Source: Chloroflexota bacterium
Lineage (GTDB): Bacteria > Chloroflexota > Limnocylindria > Limnocylindrales > CSP1-4
Assembly (NCBI GenBank): GCA_017860675.1
Contig: JAGDMV010000078.1
Coordinates: 1-8,465, forward strand
Direction of reading: 5' to 3'
DNA length: 8,465 bases
Shown: in pieces, positions 1 to 5,476 of the stretch
Layout: each line of letters begins with the position of its first letter
Numbering within the stretch: the stretch's first letter is position 1
Notes under the pieces: model-generated
Seen by the model: the letters and a program-made list of their open reading frames with translations, nothing else
What the model was told of the DNA's origin: nothing
The model's database searches: none
Position numbers and translations under genes: made by a program

Positions 1-192
1 CCCCTCGAGCGCTTCTGGAGCTTCACCCAGGCGACGGCGGGCATCGCCGTGATCGACCTGAGAAACGGCCGGGCGGTGGTTCGCGCCTGGAACCGCACCG
101 AGCACCTCGCCGCGCTCGAGGCCGAGGCGGACGATGCCGAGCGGCTGAGCGAGGAGCTGGCCGCCGACCGTAACCAGCGCGGGGCGCTGTAG
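1..192 (+). CDS. 3' end of an unrecognised protein (partial)
   Basis: The frame is open from the first base to a TAG stop at 190-192, giving the last 63 residues of a protein that begins outside the window. Third codon positions are almost all G or C, like the other real genes here, and the translation is a sensible mix: a hydrophobic/aromatic start (LERFWSFTQ), a beta-hairpin-like stretch (IAVIDLRNGRAVVRAW) and a highly charged, probably helical tail rich in Glu, Asp and Ala. I do not recognise a family from this fragment and propose no function. It converges on the transglutaminase gene, with only 12 bp between the two stop codons. Confidence 0.7.
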   Translation, partial: PLERFWSFTQATAGIAVIDLRNGRAVVRAWNRTEHLAALEAEADDAERLSEELAADRNQRGAL

Positions 193-197
193 CCGGC

Positions 198-225
198 CTT
201 CGTCCTACCGGCGACGCCGGCGAAG
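198..225. terminator. Hairpin at the convergent gene ends (possible bidirectional terminator)
   Basis: CTTCG (198-202) can pair with CGAAG (221-225), and CCGGC (208-212) with GCCGG (216-220) around a GAC loop. This gives about 10 base pairs with a 5-nt bulge at 203-207. It lies at the junction of two convergent genes and overlaps the 3' end of the transglutaminase gene. There is no T-tract on either side, so intrinsic termination is not demonstrated. GC-rich DNA forms such hairpins easily by chance. Confidence 0.25.
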
Positions 226-2532
226 TCCAAGGCGGATGAGCAGGAGCCGCAGCCGGCGTTGGGCCACGCCGAGCGCCCGCAGGCGGTCCGGCGGCAAACG
301 CTTGCGGCCGTAGGTCGCCTCGACCTTGGCCCGGGCGACCAGCTCCAGCTCGGGGGCGGCCACGGGCAGGGTCTCGGCCAGCCCGCCGACGTACTCGTAG
401 ACGGTCTGCGTCGGGCGGGGCCGGTAGCCGAACAACCCCGCCGTCCGCTCGACCGTCCGGTAGGCCGCGTCAGGCTCGACCGGCTTCGGCGGCCGGCGCC
501 GCCAGGCCACCGCCAGCAGAAGGAGCCCGAGCGGGATGCCCACGATCACCAGGACGATGGCCGGGCCGATGCCGCCCGACGAGGCCGGCGGGAGCGATGT
601 CGTCCCGGTCCCCCCCGGTTCGGGCGGCTCGGCGCGACGGGTCGGGCTGGGCCGCGGGATCCCGGAGCCCGAGGGGCTGGGGGTCCCGGGCGCGATCGTC
701 GGGCCGGCCGGCAGCTCGGACTGGATGCCTTGCCCGCCGCCGGTCGGGTCGAACTCGACCCAGCCGTAGCCCGTGAACCAGGCCTCAACCCAGGCGTGCG
801 TCCTGCCCTGGGTGATCCGCTGGACGCCGTCGGCGTTGGGGGTGCTGGGCAGGTACCCCTCGACGTAGCGGGCCGGCACGTCCGCCAGCCGGAGGAGCAT
901 CGTCATCGTCGCGGCGTAGTGCTGGCAGTAGCCGTGCCTGCTCCAGGCGAAGCAGTCGACCAGGCTGCGCCCGCCGCAGTCGATGTCGGTGACGTCCGTG
1001 TCGTACTCGAAGTTGGCGCCGTCGCTGAGATAGGACTGGATGGCCATCGCCGTGTCGTACGGCGTCGCCGGCCGAGCGCCCTCCAGGATCGTGGCCAGCA
1101 GGGCCTTCGCCTCGGGCCCGACCGTCCCGGGCCGGATGTCGAGATAGAGCGCCTCGACCTCGGGAGGGTAGTCGGTCCCGGCCTGGCGCAGCCGGTTCGC
1201 GGTCAGGGCGTTGGGCTCTCGTTCATCCGTCACCGGGACGCGCGCGGTGACCCGGTACGAGTCCGGCCCGCCGATCTCGATCTGGGCGAAGAAGCTCTCG
1301 CCGCCGTGCTGGACCAGGATCTCCCGGGCCGCCCGGTCGACCGTGGCCGGGATGGCCGGCGCGACCACCAGGCGGGGCGAACCGGACAGTGCCCGCACCT
1401 CGAAGGTGACCTCGCGGCTGGCGACGTCCTCGACGGGCTGCTCGGCCGTCCCGACCAGGAGGGCCGCACCGGCCGCGATGGGCGCCTCGCGCTTCGCGCT
1501 CCAGCTCCAGGTTCGGCCTTCGAAGCGATCGTAGGCCACCGCCCGCCAGCGGTACGTCGCGTCGTCGGGCACCGTGATGTCGAGGATCGGGCTGTCGCTG
1601 GCGAGGAATGACCCGCCGATCGTGACGGTCGAGCCGAAGGCGACCCCGGGCGACAGCCGCGTTCCCGGTCCGCCGGCCGGGAAAAGGCGAGCCAGCCGCG
1701 TGCCGACGTCCACCAGCCCGCCGGGAAGGTCCCGCCAGAAGCCGGCCAGGGGATCCGCCGCGGCGACGGTGGTCAGCAACAGCGAGCCGGCGACCACGAC
1801 CACCACGAACGACAGGCCGGCCCGGAGATACACGCCCACGGCGCCGGAAACGTCACCGATCCGGTGCCGGAACCAGGCGCGCTGCTCATCGAGGACGTGG
1901 AGCCGGACCACCAGCAGCAGGGCGGCGATCGAGTACAGGACCAGCACCGTGAACTGGGGCCGGACGGTCAGGCAGATGTTGGCGACCAGCACGGCCCCCG
2001 GCAGCAGGACGGCCGCCACCGGCCGGCGGTGGGCGATCGCGGCGTAGGCGGCGAACTGGCCGGTGCCCCAGCAGATCACGCCGAGGGCCAGCAGGGAGTG
2101 GCCGAGCTGGGTCGTGCTCGCCCGGTCGAGGATCACCAGGTCGATCCAGGCCGAGCGGACGGAGTCGGCAGTCGCGGCCGCCTGGGCCAGCCAGCCCAGG
2201 TCGGCGGCCAGGACGGAGCCGACCGCGACGAGCAGGTAGGCGACGCCGACGATCGCTCCCGCGAGGTGAGCCGGCAGGCTGCTCCAGCCTGCCTTCGCCG
2301 TGGCGAAGCCGACCAGCGAACCACCGACCCCGGCCATCACCAGGAAGTCGGTGAGACGCTGGTCGCCCAGCACCCAGCGGGCGTCGTCGATCGACCAGCC
2401 GATGAGCGCGGCCATGAAGGCCAGCAGCAGGAGGCTCGTCCAGCCCTCGGCGGGCCCGAGCGGGATCGACCGGCGGGCGGCCCGGGCCGGAGCCGGAGCG
2501 CCGAGGTCGAAGGCCGTCCGTCCGCCGCTCAT
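205..2532 (-). CDS. TgpA-like membrane transglutaminase-fold protein (DUF3488 / transglutaminase core / DUF4129)
   Basis: 775-residue inner-membrane protein with an extracytoplasmic transglutaminase-like domain; the family includes TgpA of Pseudomonas and acts as a cysteine transferase or peptidase of unknown physiological substrate. Seen: about seven hydrophobic segments in residues 30-256 (DUF3488-like), a beta-rich region 290-435, then the catalytic domain with Cys536 in GYCQHYA, His579 in THAWVEAW and Asp595 in WVEFDPT, so the triad is intact. A Pro/Ser/Thr-rich linker (608-654), a last transmembrane helix (about 656-677) and a DUF4129-like cytoplasmic tail with a run of arginines follow. 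The open frame continues upstream to 3861, but that part is a shadow of the DUF58 gene. The start at 2532 is preferred because it overlaps the DUF58 stop as ATGA, has GGAGG 10 nt upstream and opens directly into the membrane domain. Last gene of the operon. Confidence 0.93.
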   Translation of the reverse strand: MSGGRTAFDLGAPAPARAARRSIPLGPAEGWTSLLLLAFMAALIGWSIDDARWVLGDQRLTDFLVMAGVGGSLVGFATAKAGWSSLPAHLAGAIVGVAYLLVAVGSVLAADLGWLAQAAATADSVRSAWIDLVILDRASTTQLGHSLLALGVICWGTGQFAAYAAIAHRRPVAAVLLPGAVLVANICLTVRPQFTVLVLYSIAALLLVVRLHVLDEQRAWFRHRIGDVSGAVGVYLRAGLSFVVVVVAGSLLLTTVAAADPLAGFWRDLPGGLVDVGTRLARLFPAGGPGTRLSPGVAFGSTVTIGGSFLASDSPILDITVPDDATYRWRAVAYDRFEGRTWSWSAKREAPIAAGAALLVGTAEQPVEDVASREVTFEVRALSGSPRLVVAPAIPATVDRAAREILVQHGGESFFAQIEIGGPDSYRVTARVPVTDEREPNALTANRLRQAGTDYPPEVEALYLDIRPGTVGPEAKALLATILEGARPATPYDTAMAIQSYLSDGANFEYDTDVTDIDCGGRSLVDCFAWSRHGYCQHYAATMTMLLRLADVPARYVEGYLPSTPNADGVQRITQGRTHAWVEAWFTGYGWVEFDPTGGGQGIQSELPAGPTIAPGTPSPSGSGIPRPSPTRRAEPPEPGGTGTTSLPPASSGGIGPAIVLVIVGIPLGLLLLAVAWRRRPPKPVEPDAAYRTVERTAGLFGYRPRPTQTVYEYVGGLAETLPVAAPELELVARAKVEATYGRKRLPPDRLRALGVAQRRLRLLLIRLGLRRRRR

Positions 2533-3785
2533 CCGGCCAGGACCTCCGCCAGGGCCACGCCCGGGGGCACCGGGTAGGTGCGCACGTCGAACTCGGCCAG
2601 CGCATGGTGAAGGGCTCGGGCGCCCGCGGCCAGGGCCTCGATCCGGCCGGCAACAGCCTCGTCCACGGCCGTGCCATCCGCCTCCGCCTGGCGGGCGAGG
2701 AAGGCCCCCTGGTCGAGCCAGATCACCTGGCAGCCGACGCCGCGCGGGCGCAGGGTCGCAAGCGGTCGGACCCAGGTGGGGTCGACCGAAGGGGTGATGA
2801 TCACGGCCGACATCCCGCGGCGCAGGCCCTGCAGGCCCGCCACCAGCGTCTCCGCCAGCGGGCTGCCGCCGTCGCCCTCGACGGCCGCCAGCAGCCGCAG
2901 GATCTTCTGGCGCTGGCGCGGCCCTCGGTCGGGTGGCATGTTTGAAACGTGGGCGCCGGTCGTGGTGATCGCGACCGCCCGGTTGTCGGCAATGGCACGC
3001 TCCGAGATGGCGGCCGCGGCACGGACCGCGACCTCCACCGTGGCGTCGTCGCCGCGGCCCGCCTGGACCGAGCCTTCGAGGTCGAGGAAGAGCCACACGT
3101 CTGCCGTCTGCTCGAGGTCGAACTCCTTGACCTGGATCTCGCCGGTCCGGGCGGTCGTCGGCCAGTGGATGCGGTTGAAGGCGTCGCCGGGCGCATATGG
3201 CCTGATCGTCGTCGCCAGCGGGGTGATCTGCTGGGTGCGCACCGGCAGCGACCGGGCTCCCTCCAGGCTCGGGGCGTGAAGCCGCCAGCGCGGGATCGGC
3301 TCGAGACGCGGGTAGACGATCACCGTCTGGCCGTGCCCGACGGCGGCGGTCGCCTCGAACAGGCCGAGCGGGTCGCCGGTTCGCACGACCAGCGGATCGA
3401 CCCGGAAGTGGCCGCGCCGGCGCAGCGGCACCCTGGCGACCCAGGAACGCTCGCCCCTTGGCCCGAGCGAGATCGCCCGCCCGGGCAGGGGCACAGGCAG
3501 GCTGGACGGGTTGTGGACCTCGAGCCAGAGCTTGGGCAGGCGCGAGCCGCTCAGGATCGTGTACGTCGCCCGGAGCTGGTCGCCCACGTGGGCCTGCACC
3601 CGGTCGAGGGCGTAGCCCGCCTCCAGGTCGGCCAGCCCGTAGCGAGTCACGAGGTAGCTGCCGCCGATCACCAGCGCGCCGAGGTAGACGAGGTAGAAGA
3701 GCTCCGACCAGCCGGTGGAGAGCGCGGCGGCGGCGAGGATCGTCGCCAGGATGACCAGGGGCAGCCGACGGAGGAGGGCGCGCAT
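2529..3785 (-). CDS. DUF58 family protein with degenerate von Willebrand A-like fold
   Basis: 418-residue protein. Two N-terminal hydrophobic segments (about 8-22 and 27-46) anchor it to the membrane. A beta-sandwich-like region (about 55-160) precedes the DUF58 signature RPYAPGD at 195-201, followed by NRIHWPTTAR. Next comes a VWA-like strand with DLEGS at 235-239, a weakened form of the DxSxS metal-binding motif, so metal binding is uncertain. The alternation of strands (VAITTT, SAVIIT, CQVIWLD) fits a Rossmann-like VWA domain to the C-terminus. The family is of unknown biochemical function but is routinely encoded with MoxR ATPases and TgpA-type transglutaminases, as here. The gene starts 23 bp after the ATPase stop and its TGA overlaps the next ATG. 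No strong Shine-Dalgarno precedes its ATG, so translation may depend on coupling or on the hairpin upstream. Confidence 0.92.
   Translation of the reverse strand: MRALLRRLPLVILATILAAAALSTGWSELFYLVYLGALVIGGSYLVTRYGLADLEAGYALDRVQAHVGDQLRATYTILSGSRLPKLWLEVHNPSSLPVPLPGRAISLGPRGERSWVARVPLRRRGHFRVDPLVVRTGDPLGLFEATAAVGHGQTVIVYPRLEPIPRWRLHAPSLEGARSLPVRTQQITPLATTIRPYAPGDAFNRIHWPTTARTGEIQVKEFDLEQTADVWLFLDLEGSVQAGRGDDATVEVAVRAAAAISERAIADNRAVAITTTGAHVSNMPPDRGPRQRQKILRLLAAVEGDGGSPLAETLVAGLQGLRRGMSAVIITPSVDPTWVRPLATLRPRGVGCQVIWLDQGAFLARQAEADGTAVDEAVAGRIEALAAGARALHHALAEFDVRTYPVPPGVALAEVLAG
2543..2547 (-). promoter_or_regulatory. Ribosome binding site for the transglutaminase gene
   Basis: GGAGG on the minus strand, 10 nt before the ATG at 2532-2530 and inside the end of the DUF58 gene. 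It decides the start: the longer open frame reaching 3861 would be read entirely through the DUF58 gene. Confidence 0.6.
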
Positions 3786-3799
3786 CGCTCGAGCCCGAG

Positions 3800-3826
3800 G
3801 TCCGCGGGTCAGCGCGGCCCGCGGAC
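3800..3826 (-). other. Perfect 9-bp inverted repeat over the MoxR-gene stop codon
   Basis: GTCCGCGGG (3800-3808) and CCCGCGGAC (3818-3826) are perfect reverse complements separated by 9 nt. On the minus-strand mRNA the TGA stop of the ATPase gene lies in the loop, and the distal arm ends 14 nt before the DUF58 ATG. There is no U-tract, so it is not a standard terminator. It could be an intercistronic stability or translation-control hairpin. The structure is certain from sequence; its function is inference. Confidence 0.5.
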
Positions 3827-4810
3827 GCGCGCCTCCTCGAGCTCGACTCTCGAGCCGCCACTCGCCCGGGACGGCGGTGCTTCCACCGGCACCGTCTCCA
3901 GCAGCTCGCGGACCACGCTGGCGGCCGAGATCTCGCGGATCGTCGAGCTCGTCTTGATGATCAGGCGATGGGCCAGCGCCGGCTCGGCGAGTGCCTTCAC
4001 GTCATCGGGGATCACGTAGTCGCGGCCGAGCAGCGCGGCCCTGGCCTGGCCGGAGCGGTAGAGGGCGATGGAGCCCCGCGGCGAGGCGCCCAGGTGCACG
4101 TCCGGGTGGACCCTGGTGGCGTTCACCAGCCGGACGATGTACTCGGACACGGTGGCGTCGACGTAGATCTCGCGGACCGCGGCCTGGAGCTCGCGCAGCT
4201 CGGCCAGCGAGCAGACCTCCTCGATCGTGTCGATGGGATGCGTCCGCTTCTGCTCGTCGAGGATGACGATCTCCTCGATCGGCGCCGGGTAGCCCAGCCG
4301 CAGCCGGAGCATGAAGCGGTCCAGCTGCGCCTCGGGCAGGGCGAACGTCCCCTCGTACTCGATCGGGTTCTGGGTGGCGATGACCAGGAACGGGTCGGGC
4401 ATCGGGTGGGTCACGCCGTCGATCGTCGCCTGCCGCTCCTCCATGCACTCGAGGAGGGCGGACTGGGTCTTGGGCGTCGCCCGGTTGATCTCGTCGGCCA
4501 GGACGACCTGGCTCATGATCGGACCCGGCCGGAACTCGAACTCCTGGGTCTTCTGGTTGTAGATCGACAGGCCGGTGACGTCCGAGGGCAGGAGGTCGGG
4601 CGTGAACTGGATGCGCCTGAAGGTGCAGCCCAGGCTTCGGGCGATGGCCTTGGCCAGCACCGTCTTGCCGGTGCCGGGGACGTCCTCGATGAGGAGGTGG
4701 CCGCGGCAGAGCAGGCCGACGAGGGCGAGCTGGACCTCGGCGTGCTTGCCGACGATCACGCGCTCGACGTTGGCGACGACGCGGTCGCCCGACTCCTGGA
4801 TCTTCGACAT
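3809..4810 (-). CDS. MoxR-family AAA+ ATPase
   Basis: 333-residue cytoplasmic AAA+ ATPase, the usual length for the MoxR family. These ATPases are thought to act as chaperones that remodel or insert cofactors into VWA-domain partners. Seen: Walker A EDVPGTGKT (residues 42-50, Lys49), Walker B VVLADE (102-107, Asp106-Glu107) followed by INRATPKTQSALLECMEE, sensor 1 ATQNP with Asn148, a probable arginine finger in LDRFM (Arg165), and sensor 2 ASPRGS with Arg245. All key residues are present, so the enzyme should be active. The ATG at 4810 has GGAGG 4 nt upstream. It is the first gene of a minus-strand operon with the DUF58 and transglutaminase genes, and is divergent from the sigma factor gene. 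Confidence 0.96.
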   Translation of the reverse strand: MSKIQESGDRVVANVERVIVGKHAEVQLALVGLLCRGHLLIEDVPGTGKTVLAKAIARSLGCTFRRIQFTPDLLPSDVTGLSIYNQKTQEFEFRPGPIMSQVVLADEINRATPKTQSALLECMEERQATIDGVTHPMPDPFLVIATQNPIEYEGTFALPEAQLDRFMLRLRLGYPAPIEEIVILDEQKRTHPIDTIEEVCSLAELRELQAAVREIYVDATVSEYIVRLVNATRVHPDVHLGASPRGSIALYRSGQARAALLGRDYVIPDDVKALAEPALAHRLIIKTSSTIREISAASVVRELLETVPVEAPPSRASGGSRVELEEARVRGPR

Positions 4811-4936
4811 CGGTCCTCCGGGTTCAGCGGCGGGTCAGGAGATGGTACGCGCGCGAGGCGAATCGGGTTCCCCGTGCCGGCGTAGATTCGCCGCGGTCCG
4901 GTGTCCCAGATTCGGCCGCGGCTGCATCTATAGAGC
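4811..4936. promoter_or_regulatory. Divergent intergenic region with candidate promoters
   Basis: The 126 bp between the ATPase and sigma genes must hold the start signals for both transcription units. On the minus strand GGAAC (plus-strand 4867-4871) is followed after 17 nt by CGTA (4846-4849), which resembles an ECF-type -35/-10 pair facing the ATPase gene. On the plus strand TAGATT (4883-4888) resembles a housekeeping -10 but has no convincing -35. TATAGA (4929-4934) lies too close to the ATG to be its -10. These are weak short matches in GC-rich DNA. GGAGG at 4815-4819 (minus strand) is the ATPase gene's ribosome binding site. Confidence 0.35.
4884..4921. repeat. Near-perfect direct repeat (possible operator)
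   Basis: AGATTCGCCGCGG (4884-4896) recurs as AGATTCGGCCGCGG (4908-4921), differing only by one inserted G, with starts 24 bp apart. An inverted copy of the core, CGAATC, lies at 4859-4864. The position just before the sigma factor gene suggests a regulator-binding site, but this is inference. Confidence 0.5.
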
Positions 4937-5476
4937 ATGAACGGTCAGGTCATGGGTGGTGAACGAGTCGCCTCCACGGTCGCGCTCGCGGGAGCGGGCG
5001 ACGAGGCGGCCTTCGCCAGACTCGTCGCGACCTACCACGCCGACATGGCTCGCGTCGCCTTCGCCATCTGCGGCGACCGGGAGCTCGCCGAGGATGCCGT
5101 CCAGTCGTCCTGGCTTGTCGCCTGGCGCAAGCTTCGCTCGCTGCGCGATCCGGACCGGGTCCGCCCGTGGCTCCTCTCGGTGACCGCCAACGAAACCCGC
5201 CAGCTGGTGCGACGGCGACGTGGGCCGGTGGTGGAGATCAACCTCGAGACCCCCGGCGACGACCGCGGCGACCCGTCGAACGGGGTCGAACGGATCGACC
5301 TCCGCCGGGCGCTCGCCCATCTCTCGCCCGACGATCGCACCGTCCTGGCAATGCACTTCGCCGCCGATCTCGGCCCCAACGAGCTCGCGGCTGCTGTCGG
5401 GACCTCGTCGTCCGCCGCCCGCAAGCGCCTGTCACGGGCCATCGACCGCCTCAGGAAGGAGCTCCGCGATGGCTGA
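4937..5476 (+). CDS. ECF-type RNA polymerase sigma factor (sigma-70 family)
   Basis: 179-residue sigma factor with only regions 2 and 4, the ECF layout. Region 2 covers about residues 23-95: DEAAFARLVATYH, then DRELAEDAVQSSWLVAWRKL (core-binding and -10 helices) and WLLSVTANETRQLVRRRRG. Region 4 covers about 121-177: LSPDDRTVLAMHFAADLG, then the helix-turn-helix ELAAAVGTSSSAARKRLSRA that reads the -35. A linker rich in Asp and Gly joins them. An in-frame stop at 4931-4933 bounds the start; ATG 4937 is the first possible, ATG 4952 the only near alternative, and neither has a good Shine-Dalgarno. The stop overlaps the next gene by 8 bp, so the two are probably co-translated, as sigma/anti-sigma pairs often are. 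The promoter set it recognises is unknown. Confidence 0.95.
   Translation: MNGQVMGGERVASTVALAGAGDEAAFARLVATYHADMARVAFAICGDRELAEDAVQSSWLVAWRKLRSLRDPDRVRPWLLSVTANETRQLVRRRRGPVVEINLETPGDDRGDPSNGVERIDLRRALAHLSPDDRTVLAMHFAADLGPNELAAAVGTSSSAARKRLSRAIDRLRKELRDG
5453..5461 (+). promoter_or_regulatory. Ribosome binding site for the propeller protein
   Basis: AGGAAGGAG lies inside the end of the sigma gene, 7 nt before the ATG at 5469. It fixes the start there, although the same frame is open back to 5220 within the sigma gene. Confidence 0.8.

Noticed and set aside
259..1611. 450-residue plus-strand open frame antisense to the transglutaminase gene
   Set aside because: Its composition is Arg/Gly/Asp/Pro-rich without recognisable motifs, as expected for an antisense shadow of GC-rich coding DNA. 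The opposite strand has the intact catalytic triad and membrane segments.
2533..3861. Upstream extension of the transglutaminase frame to 3861 (1,218 residues in all)
   Set aside because: The extra part is an Arg/Pro/Gly-rich translation lying wholly over the DUF58 gene in another frame. The ATGA overlap and GGAGG support the start at 2532.
2949..4885. Long plus-strand open frames opposite the DUF58 and ATPase genes (2949-4019 and 3968-4885)
   Set aside because: They are antisense to genes with clear family motifs, and show biased composition and no domain signal.
4929..4934. TATAGA as the -10 box of the sigma gene
   Set aside because: It ends 2 nt before the ATG at 4937, too close even for a leaderless transcript from that start.
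4928..5356. Minus-strand open frame opposite the sigma factor gene
   Set aside because: It overlaps most of a well-supported sigma factor and has no recognisable motif or ribosome binding site of note.
5220..5468. Upstream extension of the propeller protein into the sigma gene
   Set aside because: It is a shadow of sigma regions 2-4. The strong ribosome binding site at 5453-5461 sets the start at 5469.
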